Source: Clitoria ternatea (Eukaryota; Streptophyta; Magnoliopsida; Fabales; Fabaceae). Taken from it: a stretch of DNA of 64,000 bases. Positions within the stretch are counted from its first letter, which is position 1. Every line of letters begins with the position of its first letter. Below are positions 23,638-36,576 of the stretch, piece after piece. The notes below the pieces were generated by a model, which worked only from the letters and a program-made list of their open reading frames with translations, was not told where the DNA came from and did no database searches. The stretch covers positions 16,290,001 to 16,354,000 of the forward strand of contig CM075673.1 of assembly GCA_037962975.1 (NCBI GenBank), in the 5' to 3' direction. Position numbers and translations under genes: made by a program.

Positions 23638-25046
23638 TGTTTGTATGTTGTAAATAGGTTTTGATAATGACAAATGCACAAGAATGAAAAGAACATTACT
23701 CATGGATCAAAAACAAATGCATGCACAATTCAAAAGAAAACGCAAGGATTTGATGAATTTCAAATCAAAGACCAAGAAACCACGAAGAACACGCTCCCAA
23801 ATGATCAAAGAATCAAGAAAGCAATGCATGAAGATCAAGGAAAGGAATCATGACTCAAAATGCATCAAGAAAACATTAAAAAGCATGGAAAAACACCAAA
23901 CAACATTGCTTGAAACGATTCACATATGTATGAATCAATTCAAAGGCCTGGAAAGTCCCAAAAACCCAAAACAGAATGGGTTGAATTGATTCAAAGGGGC
24001 TTGAATTGATTCATACGATTCTGGAAGCCCAAAATGCTCAAAACAGAATGCCTTGAATCAATTCAAAGACGTATGAATCGATTCAAATAGTGGGGAACAG
24101 CTTTATAAAGTCATTTTTAGTGGGAAACAGAGACCCATACTCTAGGTCAAGCGTGGAGGACAACTTGGAGCTCATTTGCAATGGCTAGAAGCTCTCCAAG
24201 GCCTATAAATGCACTATTGATTCAAGCTACACAAGACACATCAAGGAGAAATCATTCCTAACTTGTATTTGTGCTCTGTGAGTCCATTTTTCTTGTATAG
24301 TTTCATTATTCTGAAACTTTGAGCTTGTATTTGTAAATCCTCTCTTCTTGTTGAGAGTTACCATTGTGAGAACTTTCATTTGCTTATCCACTCTATTGAG
24401 AGAGTATAATCTTGTAATCTAAACACCAAAACACTAAGGTATTCACTCTAGGTTGAGTGGTCACAAAGGTTGGGGTTCAACCTTTAGGTATTGAGAGATT
24501 GTGAGATTGGGTGGGGTGCCCTTTGCTTGTGAGAATTGGGTTCTTGAGTGTGGGACACTAGGAGACAATTGCTCAAAGCTTGTATCTTAAATCTTCAATA
24601 GTGGAATCCTTCAAGTGGGTTGCTTGAAGGTGAGACGTATACCGGATTGGTGGAACTCGCTAAATTGGTTTGCATTTCTTCTTACCTTGAACTCTTTACT
24701 TGATTGTGCATACAAACTGCTTGTTGAATTGCTTGAGTTGATTGCTTGAGTTAATTGTGATCCCTAGAAGAAACTAAACCATTGCACACCAACTGTTTGA
24801 TAAAATTACTGAACCGTTATTCTATCTTGATTCTCATTTCTCTGTTAAGTTTCACTTGACTCTAAGAGTTCATTATCTTAAATCAAACCAATTTCTGTGT
24901 GATACATAATTGTTGCGTGTAAACTTCTGTATATCTCATTAAGATTGTATAAAGAACCTAGTTCAAAGGCATTCCAAGTTAAAGTTTTTAAACACTCAAT
25001 TCACCCCTCCCCCCCCTTCTTGAGTATTGAGGCCACTTGAATAACA
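23638..25046 (+). repeat. 3' LTR of the copia element
   Basis: About 1.41 kb beginning TGTTTGTATGTTG and ending near GAATAACA, with TGTT/AACA inverted ends. Before the end it has the pyrimidine-rich CAATTCACCCCTCC tract typical of sirevirus LTRs. Five variants of the TTGAATCGATTCAA word occur at about 23905-24090. The right edge is inferred from the terminal motif and could be off by a few bases, as the partner LTR is absent. Confidence 0.7.
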
Positions 25047-27511
25047 GGCATGTGAAACATATGTGTCTCAGGCCTCTATCTTTCGACAAGGGCAATGATC
25101 AGGGTAGCCTCTACCAAAAAAAGTGTAGTTATGCAACACTTTGAAATCTCGCCCTCTATAGAAGTGGTACAATCTATTGTGGGACTCCCGTTCTACAGAA
25201 CACTAATGCACGCCTATGTTTTAAAATTCGATCTGGTCGTCCTTTCCAAACAAACCGAAACACATGGACACTTTGAAATTTCAATAATGAAAGATCTTTC
25301 GGACCGGGGTGTACTTCACAGGACACGGACATTGATGAAGATGACGAATCCATCCTACAATAATTAAAAATATATTTTTAAATTTCATGAAGACATAAAA
25401 ATAATGCATAACACAAAATAATAACATATAATATTTTCAAAATCTTTATAATTGTTCAAATTTAACCAACCTAAAATAATTATACTTTATTGAACAAAAA
25501 TTTCTCATCAACTTTTATAATGTTTTAAAAAAACTAATATTTTCTAATTTTCATGTATTCTAATTTGTAACTGATAATTTTAACAATTTTGAAAAAAAAA
25601 TTATCTTATATTTCATTTTTCACAAAACTCTAGCATCTAACAATTTATTCAAGAAATAACACAATGTTTTTATCAACCATTATGTTTCAAACAATAATAA
25701 TAACAAAATATCAAATTTTAAATCAAATAATCACAAAAATACAATAATAATAGAATAAGAAAGTAGAAAACAAAATAATGACGAAATAACAAAGTAGAAA
25801 ACAAAATAATGACAAAAATAAAATAATCACGTAATAACAAAATAGAAAATAAATTAATCATAAAAATAAATTAATATTTTAAATACGTACCTTTCAACAC
25901 TTAACAAATTAATAAAAGTATTTTCTAAACAATTCAACACAAACAAACTCAAAATGAAAGAACAAACTGAAATGAAAGAGTAGGAAACTGAGAAAGTGAA
26001 ATTTGCATACTGAAACATGAGAGGCACACGATTATAAGGATGAAAAATGGTATTTTTTTACTTTTTTTACCATTATCAATTTCGCATGTTGAGTTAACGA
26101 AAACCTGTTGCATGCAAGTGTCGCCATTACATCAATTTCGCAGTGCTGACTTGCGAAAATTAAAGTGTGTAAGTCCACTCTGCAATTCGTCCACTAACTT
26201 TGCAAAAATCAAGTCTGATGTTGTCCACGTGTCCATGCCTCCTTTCGTAATGTGGACCTGCGAAATTGTCTAATCAATCTACCCATTCCATTTTCCCGTG
26301 AAGCCACGTGGCACACGTCGCAGAATTCGTTATGCCAGAATGCGAAACGGAAACACGATGTAACACCTTTTACTCAAACATTCAAATATTTCTACAACTA
26401 CCTTATTTTTGAAATTACTTTTTAAAACAATATTATGTTAAAAAAGACCCTGTTGTTGTTAACTTTTTAAATCATTAAAAATAAATGCATTACCTATAAA
26501 TAATCATTTTTAGGTTTGCGCCGTACCCACTTGCAACGTCCCATCCCACCTCATCCCATTCTATTGGCATCCTAAAGGTGTGGATGTACAGGCGAAACAT
26601 GGCGGCTTGGGAGAGAGAAACGTGTCGCTGTGTTCTGTACCACATACCTATTATAGTACTATGGCAATACAAAGACAGGTAATGTTGTTTTTTCCCCTCT
26701 ATGTACCGAAAATACTGCAACATTAACATTCATTGCCTGAGACCAGGTTCAGCTCAGTGTCATCGATCGATCCTTCCTGTATTTTTATTTAATTTTCCTG
26801 CTGCTCCCTTTCTCTGTCACGCAGTGAATCTGATATATGCAGCCTTTTGACTTCGACAATCAACATCGATTGGGAAGGAGAATCATAGGTTAGGCATTTG
26901 ATGGTTATGGCCTTATGGTTATGACTTACGACATTGATGCATATCAGCATTTTTAGATGAATGAGATGACTAATGGTCTATACAAAACCTTGATTTTAGG
27001 TTAATTTATAATATTTATACAGATTTTATTACGTTATGTTTATTTATGTATAAATACCACTATCTTGATTACATAATGAAATAAAATCTCCCACTGACCA
27101 ATCTTTGTATTATCTTCTTAATTGGGTCAGACTGGCAACGGCATAAGTCATGAACCAATCAGAGGTCTGGGGGAGAACAATTTAGTCTTACAAAAGCTAC
27201 GGGTCCCAGCGAGTAAATTGATTTCTTATAAATGGTTAAAAGTTATTAAATAACTATGCATTTGCTAACTCAAGTTCTAAGTGCTAAATGAAATTGTCTA
27301 ACAATAATTACTTGTTTTAGTAAAATTTATATTGAGAAACAACATATTGACTTGTTTTTTTAAGCTATAATTAATTTATTCCAACTACAAAATTTCTATT
27401 TTTAATACTTTAAACTCAACTTTTAAGACTAGAATTAGCAAGAATCTTACATACATTCACAAGGAAAACAATTAACAGAAAAATTTATTTTTTAAAAATT
27501 TAAATATTAGT
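25047..27511. other. Intergenic, AT-rich; no supported gene
   Basis: An open frame at 25095-25367 and a more GC-balanced stretch at about 26513-26730 hint at old coding fragments, but neither shows a domain I recognise. 25370-26030 is A/T-rich simple sequence. 26070-26375 contains the TTTCGCA/TGCGAAA words listed separately. Confidence 0.5.
26070..26375. repeat. Region punctuated by TTTCGCA / TGCGAAA words
   Basis: Short complementary words TTTCGCA and TGCGAAA or CGAAA recur at roughly 20-50 base spacing, together with CACGTG-like segments. The layout resembles the inverted-repeat arms of the element at 36577-37687, where the word is TTACGTATTT. It may be one arm of a related transposon; no partner arm was found. 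Confidence 0.4.
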
Positions 27512-30500
27512 TTTAACATCTCAGCTAATTAAATTAATTAATAACGCTATATAAAGTTAAATTATAAATTGTTGGCGGGCTAACAAGAATTAAATTAAAT
27601 AATTAGAGGATTTAATTAGAATGAGATTAACTTTATTAAATTAATTAAATAATGGATAATTAATAGAGTAATTTAAGTTGAATCATGAGAGTAAAATTAT
27701 TAATTGTTGGAGGGTGAAAGTAATAACTCAATTAATTAAAAGGAAAAAAAGAGAAAATGAATTTTTGAAATAGAAGAAATAAAGAAAAGGAAAATAAAAA
27801 GGGTGTGAAATGTCTTTTTCCCTTGGAATAAACAAATGACATTTTCTAAACATGTTTCCATTGTCTTCCTTCACGCGTGAGATAGAAAGAAAAGAAAGGA
27901 GAAGTCGAGAAAGGAGGTAGCTATCGACGTGAGGTTTCAAGGCCAAATAGGAAGTTGAATTGCGGTCAAAACTTAAGATTGAATGTGTTTTTGGAATCCT
28001 AGCTCTGAGGTGAATCAAATGGTACCCCCTAATTTCTCATTTCCTTTTCTTTCTTCTCTAGGGTCGGATGAGGTTTTATGAAAGGGGGTTTTCTTTTTCC
28101 ATTTCGTGACAATTGAAGCTTGGTGATGAACCTTAATGAACTGGGTATTGTTAAATAACTAACAAAATTTCATTTTGGCATTATTAGGTGTGAACTGAAC
28201 CTTGGCACAACCTTAGACGAGGAAAGAGATTTCAAATCGGAAGCCAGACTACGTCGGGGTAAGTCTTACGCTTAGAAGTAATTTGAAGCTATTTCGGTAA
28301 ATTAGATTATGATTTTAGTAGCGGACATCTAATTTTGATATATGGATTCTTTAATTTCAGATTTTTAGTGAGCTAGGTAAAGTTGGCGATCAATTCGAAG
28401 CTTTAGAAGCGTAGAGTTGAGGTAAGGAAGGTTTACGGGGTACGCAAATTAATGGGAATAGTTTAATTAAATTAATTCTTATAGATATGTATATATGTGT
28501 AATGGTATAAATGCGTGGTGAAAATAGATTTAGTGAATTGAGGTAATGAAAAATGAAATAAGTGATGACTTATTGAACTTGATGTGATAACATAGATTAA
28601 TATCTTTGTATCATAGAGCAATGATGATGATGTTTGATGTGTATCTATACATATATGTATGATGGTAAATTGATATGATAATTGTGATGTAATCGAGTTG
28701 TGAGGAATTGTACATCATAAATATATGCTTTAAGATGTTAATACCTCATGATGCAATGGCATGATGAATTTTGATGTTGACAAAATTGAGCAATAATGTA
28801 ATGTTAATTAAGCATTATAATGATGTTATTAATATAAAGTTGCTTGAGTGGCTCATGTGATTGTCCCAAGGTGATAGCTATAATGTCGGGACTTGATGAT
28901 GATGAATTATATGAAGTGATAATGAAAAGGATTGATGTAACTAAGTTGTTGATGAGTTATAAATAAATTATATGCATGTTACATGGTGTGGACGGTCAAC
29001 CAATATAAATTATCCCTCATTTTTTGCTCCAGTGGTTGGTTGTGGCCCAGTTGAGCAACCTAATGGTAAGGTAGGACCAATGGTAAGGTGGGGATCCAGG
29101 CGAGCTCGGTGGATCAAGTAAGTTTCACGAGGTGTTAGGTAGGACTCCCAGTTGACGACTGATTCTTTTAGTATCTGGATACTAAAGAGTCGTATTATAC
29201 TAGATTGAGAGTCAGTGGGGTTAGTTGCATTGAAGACAATATTAATGTTGTTTATATTGATGATGGAATGGATGATGAGTTTGGTGTTACTTACATTGGT
29301 AATGATATCAATGTTATTTATATTAATGATGTGAATGAATGAATTAGGCAAATGATATAATTATCGTTGTTGATTCTAATATAAATGAAATAAAGAAAAC
29401 GATGATAATGTTGAAATTAATTGCAGTTGCACTATTGTATATGATTGTAGATATAGTATGGGCCATGTTATGCTTTCCCAATACATGAATATATGTCATT
29501 GATTATTTGTATTAGTTTATATAGTCATTCACTTACCCTTACAACTATTTTTAGTGACTGGAGACGGAGATGTTGTGGATGCTGTAAAGACTAGTGCCTG
29601 ATAAATAGGAGGCAATGCCAAGGAAGGAGATTTGAACGATTAATGTATAATTGTAATTATATATAAGATATGTTTTGAGCTTTGATGTTATGTTAGTGGT
29701 CATGTGAATGTGGGTGTGTATATGTATTCTGATTGTTTATGCTTGGCGTTGGCATAATGATTGTTGTGGAGATGAATGTGTATAATGACGTCTAGGTTAT
29801 GCATGTTTGTTATTTGACATTGAGCCTTTGATAATGAATATATAATATATATGGACAGGTTCTGTTGATTCCTATGGCACCGAGCTAATATCTGTGATTA
29901 ATAATGATTTATGTCGAATGTTGTATAATGATGATTACAATGATAAGTGTGTTGATTAAATCTGGTACAGAGCCACTGAGGGTGATGTATAATTGAATAT
30001 AAGCAGGTTATGTTATTGCATATGTGATATGGATGTATGATTATATAGTGATTGAATGTCATAAAGTAAAGTGTAGATCTATGACATAGCTACTCATGTG
30101 CATATAGATGAAAACGATGTGGGAAGGTGATTTTAACCAACTAAAATGGTGAAATGGAGCTCTGATGGGAATTGGAACTCCAAAAAAGTTTAAATAAATC
30201 CTTAGTCTTAATTAAAAGTGGGTGGAAATGTTAAATAGCTAATGGTATTGCTTTTGAAGTGATTTGAGAGGTGTTGTTGCATGAAATTGAGTGAATTACA
30301 TTTTAGCATATAAGTTAGTCATATGAAGCAATTTTTTATTACGGAATACACCAGCAGGTTTAGAATGGGGGAAATATAATGCCCATATGATGTTTCATAG
30401 CAATTTGAGTTGAAACTGACAAGCTAGGTAGTGTGGAAGTTGGCTTAAAAGTCAAATTCTGTATAATTATGCAGAATAAGGTATTCGGTAATCAATTACT

Positions 30501-30704
30501 AGAGGGGCGTGTAATTTTTCTACGTAAGTAGTTTGTTGGTAATCGATTACCAGAGTCCCAGAAAGAGGGTTTTGAGTGGTTTTAAGTAATGTAACCCTTA
30601 GGTTCCTATTGTTGATTGTCAGGTAATTTTGGAAAGCAAAAAATTTACTTTGATTTTAACCAAACCCTAAAATAAATGTTAGGAGTCGCTAAGGGGACAT
30701 TATA
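27512..30704 (+). mobile_element. Solo LTR of a Ty3/gypsy element (about 3.2 kb)
   Basis: No internal coding region. It begins TTTAACATCTCAG (a decayed TGTAACATC start). It contains a block at about 28985-29210 that parallels the solo LTR at 41505-41720: GTGTGGACGG, CCCAGTTGAGC, repeated AAGTAGG-type phrases, and TAGTATCTGGATACTA against TAGTATCCGGATACTA. TTAGT lies on both sides (27507-27511 and 30705-30709), a probable TSD; the exact right edge (30699 or 30704) is uncertain. Near its 3' end are the words GGTAATCAATTACTA and GGTAATCGATTACCA. The host segment's second copy shows the site without the insertion. Confidence 0.7.
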
Positions 30705-30904
30705 TTAGTAGTTATAATAAACTGTTTAGATATTAACATATTAGTAATTTTAAAATTCATAGAATTCTTAAAAGAATTTGAAGTAAAGAAAAGGAATCAA
30801 AAATTCTACCAAAAAAAGAAAAAAATCTAAATTCTCTCACTTGTTCTTCATTTCTTTCTCGCATAAAGTTGGGTATATGGGCTTTGCCCTGCACCCTAAA
30901 TGCT

Positions 30905-31160
30905 AGCCACAACAACTACTGTTATCATCATTGTCGTTGTTGTTGTCACCTTTATTACCACCAGCGCCACCACTACACCACCAACCTAACCATTGTAGTC
31001 ACCACCACCACCACCATCATCCTTACCACCATTACCATTCTAGCACTATTGTTATCATTCTCAGTCCCACCATCACTCCTACAACTACCACTATCATCAT
31101 CGTCACCACTGCAATCATCGTCACTACTTCACCCTTCCACCATCATTGATGCCACCATTA
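30905..31160. repeat. Cryptically simple CCA/CAT/TTG-rich tract, copy A
   Basis: Long run of CAC, ACC, ATC and TTG trinucleotides giving threonine/isoleucine/histidine-rich frames. Low-complexity DNA, not coding. Confidence 0.75.
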
Positions 31161-31200
31161 GTGTCATTGTTGCTACCATGGTTATGAATCTCACGGGATA

Positions 31201-32057
31201 ACTCATGAACTCACACAAATTTATAAGTCCACCAACCCAAACTAGTTAGCTCATTGAAACTTATGTTAGATTAGACTCGTGTGAGTTTATTTGGTCTTGC
31301 ATGATCTCATGAGTTTAATCACGGTCATTTTAGCCCAAAACGATGTCGTTTTCAATATTGATCAAAATGTAGGACTACAAAACCCCTAAACAATCTTATT
31401 TTTTCTCTTTATCCTTTGAAACAGTTCATCATTCCCTAACTGTGACCTTGCCCAGTTCAAACATCATCATTCTTTCATTGCCTAAGTTTGAGCTTCCTTA
31501 TTCAACCTTTGTTTGCATACTCATCCCGCTCTGTGTTTTAGCTCTTTTGTTGGAGGAGTTTCAAACATTTTTATTCTCATCAATGATGCTGTACTCTTGT
31601 GGACAACGCCACCATCTCCACTTAGGTAATTGGTAACCTTTCTTCTTTGTTAGTTACTAGCTTATTGTTGTAGGGTTGTCATATACTCATACTAACCCTT
31701 GTGCGCTAATATCATGGATTATGGGTTCTGTTATATGGTAGGCAAGGGTTAATTACGATATACAACAATAAAAATAGTAATTCAAGTCTTCAATTAAAGC
31801 TTTTTACTTTTATGTCATATGGAATATGGTCACAAAGTCATAGTCAAATGATACAATAGTGAAAATATGAAATTTATTTCATGTTTACTTTTTAAATGTT
31901 CATTTCATCGTTATTTAACAATTAACCAATAAAGTTTGAATGTAAGGACATACAAGTGTTTTATCATAGTTTACTTAGCAATTAGCCACAAAGTCTATTT
32001 ATGACCATTTATTTAGCTACAAACATACATGTTTAGATAATTTGTGTTCATTTAAAA
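31201..32057. other. Spacer between the two duplicated segments
   Basis: No gene recognised. A short frame at 31442-31636 has hydrophobic stretches but no start context or homologous pattern I know. Confidence 0.45.
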
Positions 32058-33075
32058 TACTTGGTTTATAATAATGGTTAAAAGCTAATTTATTATATAT
32101 TTATGACTTTTGTTAACTCAAGTTCTAAGTGCTAAATTAAAGTAACTAAAAATAGTAACTTTTTCATTATAATTTTTATTAAGAAACAACATATTGAGTA
32201 TATAGTTTTGTTATTATGAAGCTAAAATTGCTTTATTCCAACAAAAAATACTATTTTAATGATTTAAAACTTACGATTGGAATAATAAAAATCTTATATA
32301 CCTTGTGTTTGCATGGAAAAAATTAATAGAAGAGCTTATTAAAAAAAATTAAAATACTTATAGTTACAAATACATTGTTTGGATATTGAAATATTAGTAA
32401 CTTTAAAACTCAGAGTTCTTAAATGAATTCAAATATAATTAAGAATGGAAAATCTAAAATTCTACCAAAAAATAGAGAAATATAAATTCTCTTACTTGTT
32501 CTTTATTTCTTTCTTGCATAAAGTTGGATATATAGGATAACCCTACCTCGTACCCCTACAGTCGCCACCACCCTCACCACATCACTATTATCGCCATTGT
32601 TGTAGCACCGCCAACACCACCTCTACCACCACCACCACCATCCTAAACGTTGTAGCCACTATCATCCCAACCACTCTTATAATCCCAGTATTATTGTCGT
32701 TATCCTCGTTCCCACCACAATTGTCATCACCTTCACAACTACTATCTCATGACTGCAACCACTTTCGCTAGACGCCACCACTACCATGTCACTATAAGCG
32801 TCACCACCACCAACCCTACTAGTGTGGTCATTGTTGTATCCACTAACGTGTTGTCTATTAACACTACTATTACCACCACCGCCATGATTATTGTCACCAT
32901 CATATATCTTGTCGTCACATCCACCACTACCATAATTATCACCACCATCCCAACCACCCTTGTCACCACTATTTTCACCTATCACAACATTGTAAAAATG
33001 GTTGCAACCACCCTCATCATCATCATTACTACCAACATCACCATTGTCACAAACACCTCTCCTATGGAAAATTAA
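32058..33075 (+). repeat. Duplicated segment, copy B (empty site of the solo LTR)
   Basis: Uninterrupted counterpart of copy A. Around 32358-32390 it reads AATACTTATAGTTAC then AAATACATTG, where copy A carries the 3.2-kb LTR. Its 3' half (32565-33050) is a longer version of the same CCA/CAT-rich low-complexity tract; the threonine-rich frame at 32749-33075 is an artefact of it. Confidence 0.75.
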
Positions 33076-33609
33076 TTTGAATCTCTTAAAGCTCTTATTT
33101 CTTATGTTTATTTCCTAGTCAAAATTCAGAAGAAGTAAGAAAGATGGTGACCAAAGACGAAGAAGGGACGTAGTTATCTTTTCCTTACTTAATATTTCAA
33201 ACCTAGGAGGTGATTATCAGAGAAAGAGAAGGGACGAACTCAAATGTGTGTGGTGGTCAAAAACTGACAAACTCAATACCAAAGACGAAAATGAGAGGAA
33301 CTCATAGAAAGGGGATTGAGTTATGCAACAAAGTGAGACTGAGAGGGGACATAAGAATAATTAGGATTTAAGATTATATTTTTTCTTTTTTAGTTTTAGG
33401 ATTTTTATTTTATTTAAATTGTAAAATAAATTTTAAATTATTTAAAACATATTGTATATATAAGGCCAATTGAACAAGTTAGTCTTTTTGACTTCATAGG
33501 CTTTATAGAAAGCCTTTAGCCTAGCCTATTTTCTTAAATAGACCTTTTTAAAAGCTTAAGCATAGCCTTTAACCTTTACAGGCATGGTCTACGCTATGAG
33601 ATAATTCAT
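33076..33609. other. Spacer, AT-rich
   Basis: Purine-rich then AT-rich sequence with no recognisable gene or repeat boundary. Confidence 0.4.
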
Positions 33610-35040
33610 CTCAAGATTCTTAAAAACAAAGAAAGGTATAAGATTTAGAATAACTCCTAAATCACAAAGTGTTCTATCAAACTATATGTCACATATTTTC
33701 CAAGGAATAGAAAAACTCCCCAGATCTTCAAAGTTAAGTGGAAATGTCTTAGAAACTATGGTTAAACACTCTATAAGTAAGTGTTATGGTGCCATCATCT
33801 GATAATTATTTCCTATCCTTGAGTAAAACCTTTAATAATGTGACATGCTAGGGAAATTTAAGCATAATTTCAACAAAAGGAACATTAACTTTTAATGGTT
33901 TTGGAATATCAGTAAAACTTAGTTAATTGCTTAACCTATTTATTTTGAACTATCTTAAGAAAAAGAGTAGAGTCATAGATTACTTGACAACCTCTTCGAT
34001 AAAAACTACCTTATCTTTCACCAAGTTCTCTTTAATTGGAACATTATGGTCTTTAGTAACCATTCTTTCTACCTTCATTGGACTCATCCTTCCATATTCA
34101 TACTTGAGCACTATGGAATTCATTTTCTTTTTAGGATTTGGCTCTAGATGGTTTGGTAGAACTCCTTGGGATCTTTAAATCATGGTATCTATCAGTTGTT
34201 GCATATGACTTTCCATTAACCTCATTCTTGCTTCTAAGGCATTCAACCACTCATCCTTTTACTTATCTTGCCCATACCCACCTTGATTTTGCATATTATA
34301 GGGTCATATATATTTGTTAATTTTGTTGGTAACCTAGTTGACCTTGTTTACCACTCAAGAAATATTTGGGTGGCTCTCTCAAGTGGGATTGGATGTGATT
34401 TCCTTCAAAATTTACTCCCTCATAGGCTTTTTCCATGGTTGTCTTTATCATACACATGTCCTCTATATGACTTATGGAACCCCAGAAATTACAACCCTCA
34501 TCCTTTAGCTCTATTTTCTCCACGAGGGATGTCATTTGTTTGGTTAGTGTTTTAATTTAACTATGCAATAAAGAAACATCACCAACTTCATACTTCTTAC
34601 TTGGCTTTCCTTGCTCCTTCATTCTCACATGCCTATCTATTGATCCCTACTTTTGATTGTTAGAGGCCAAGTTGCGTATAATCTTCCCAATCTCTAATGG
34701 TGGGCAACTTAAAAATCCTAAACTATAGGTTGCATTTATAACTACGATGTTAGCACTAGATAAAAGCAAAGTAAAAAGTTTCTACCAATTCATAGTTCTA
34801 AAAGTCATGGTTAGGACGTTTAAGCAGCTCCTAAAATCTTTCATACACATCACAAAATTACTCACCCCAAAACTGAGTGAAACCATTAATTTTCCTTAGG
34901 CTTATGTTATGGAAGAAGAGTATTTTCAAACTCCCTCACCCATGTCCTCACCAAAGTCGAATAGAGTTGAAGTTTCTTTAAACTCAATTAAAAAGGGTTT
35001 CACTATTAAAATTGGGATGAAGACAAGTCAATGTTTATAA
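33610..35040 (-). pseudogene. Athila-like Ty3/gypsy gag-protease remnant
   Basis: Read on the minus strand from 35040 leftward. A capsid segment resembles the Athila pattern (YERF, ELLKRPNHDF, then a TFYF segment). It is followed by a zinc-finger-like CNFWGSISHIEDMC inside the open stretch 34317-34535. Near 33640-33740 come protease-flanking words matching the Athila 'DPGSF-IPC...CDLG' region (DLGSFSIPW, RTLCDLG). Stops occur every few dozen codons and LTRs were not located. Identification relies on the order of these weak matches, so the lineage is probable rather than certain. Confidence 0.6.
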
Positions 35041-36574
35041 ATTCATATTTAATATTTATCCCTACTCCTAATCCTAAAAAAATCTACACAAAAAAAAAAA
35101 TTGATTAACCACAAATCCATAATTTGAACGCATACTTGATGCTCTTAATCTTGGTACTCATTTAACGCCTATGGTTTCTCCTACTACAATCTACACCCAA
35201 TAAGACATTACAAACACTAAAAATAACAATGTTATCTACAAGAGCGGACGCACATTGTCTTGAGGTTGGGTAAATGCACTAATTGGATAGACAAATATTA
35301 CAAATAGGTTTAATAAATTTTATTTTATGCCCCTTACTTTTATAATATTACACCTATTGAACCCAAAAGTTTAAAGGTCGTATTCACTAATGCGCTAAAA
35401 GGATTACTTAAGAAAGTAAAAATATAATTTTTATTGAAAATTGTGTAGGAAGGAATTACTTAGAAATCAAAATGAGTTAATTTTCATGATATTTTTAAAT
35501 AAAAACTTTCAACGTTTGACAGTGACTTTAAGATACTCGTTAACATTTTTCTTTAAATAAAATAAGACAAAATCATATTTTTTTATATAATTTTAAACTC
35601 ACTCAATTTCAAATCATATTGTATATCAAAATAAAGGACAAAAGAATTTATAAGTTTTTTTATAGGTCCGTCGTAGTACAGTATAATGTATACTATAAAT
35701 AACCAATCAGGTCCATATTTTTTTTAATCAAGTTCTAAATCTTTTTGTGTTTTATACAGGTTTCTTTTCTTTTTAAAGAGTTTAATTTGGTTATTTTATT
35801 TATTTTGGACTAACATAAATGACATTTGAAGCTCATAACATGTGTCATAATTTTATTAACTTACATGTGTCATATTTATACTAGCCATCATTTATCATAA
35901 TTTTATGTCATAATAAAAATTATTAATTTTTTATTAATTTAGGATCTTAGACCGCCGGTGATTACCTGAAGTATTGAAGAATTATAGGCATCTAATGTTT
36001 AGCTTTGGCAGCTTGACCGCATGGTGAATTACTAATCTCCGATTCAAACTTCAATTTTATGTTTAAAAAACACTTAATTCTACTCATATCTTTAATTCAT
36101 AATTTTTTTGAATATACTGTGGCAATTTTTAATTAAGTTATGTTTCAATACATCTATGCATTAGGCTTTCTTTTTAATCTTTTGAGGATATCAACAATTG
36201 AAAATAATGATTGGTAAAAAATCTTATTTTATTTTTATTAACGAGATCAACTCTTATACATATGGTTAACCTTACCTGGCTATAAGTATCCCAAAATAGA
36301 GAGAGACAAAAGAGTACGGATAGGAAGTAGTGTTAGCTGGATTCTCAGGAACCTGCCTTGAGTCATAAAGAAGGCGAAAGGCTGCCAGATTCTTTCTCTT
36401 CATTCATCGGTGTTGCCACTTTTGGACTCATTATACACTTTACTATCATTCATCAGTGTCATCATAACAACCGCATCTATAAATGTGACCCCAACTAACT
36501 TCGTCTCTTAATTAATTATATATTATATATGGAATCATTTAATTTTTATCAATGAAAATAAAACCATCTTTTGT
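35041..36574. other. AT-rich intergenic DNA, nothing recognised
   Basis: No coding frame of note, no clear repeat. A poly-A run near 35089 and scattered T-rich tracts only. Confidence 0.5.
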
Positions 36575-36576
36575 TA

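Larger units (their letters stand above)
20911..25046 (+). mobile_element. Ty1/copia (sirevirus-like) retrotransposon, 3' part only
   Basis: From the chromovirus edge rightward: the end of RT/RNase H, an internal region, an additional ORF downstream of pol, purine-rich PPT-like sequences and a terminal LTR. An extra ORF between pol and the 3' LTR plus the GACAAAGGGGGAGA-type tract point to the sirevirus (SIRE1-like) group (family knowledge). Gag, protease, integrase and most of RT are missing; the break coincides exactly with the chromovirus LTR end at 20910/20911. Confidence 0.85.
27211..31200 (+). repeat. Duplicated segment, copy A (split by a solo LTR)
   Basis: 27211-27511 and 30705-31200 together align, in order and orientation, with 32058-33075. 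Landmarks: CTCAAGTTCTAAGTGCTAAA, AGAAACAACATATTGA, then after the insertion TTCTTTCTCGCATAAAGTTGG and the CCA/CAC-rich tract. Copies are well diverged with many small indels, so the duplication is older than the insertion. Confidence 0.75.

Noticed and set aside
25095..25367. 90-codon plus-strand frame as a host gene
   Set aside because: No recognisable domain and no clear splice signals. A different frame gives an acidic end (DIDEDDESILQ, stop) but has a stop just upstream. Too weak to call.
26513..26730. Fragment of a plant-mobile-domain (PMD) transposon protein
   Set aside because: A faint resemblance in spacing of aromatic residues only; no conserved motif could be confirmed on either strand.
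32749..33075. Threonine/isoleucine-rich protein gene
   Set aside because: It comes from a CCA/CAT simple-sequence tract duplicated at 30905-31160, with open frames on both strands.
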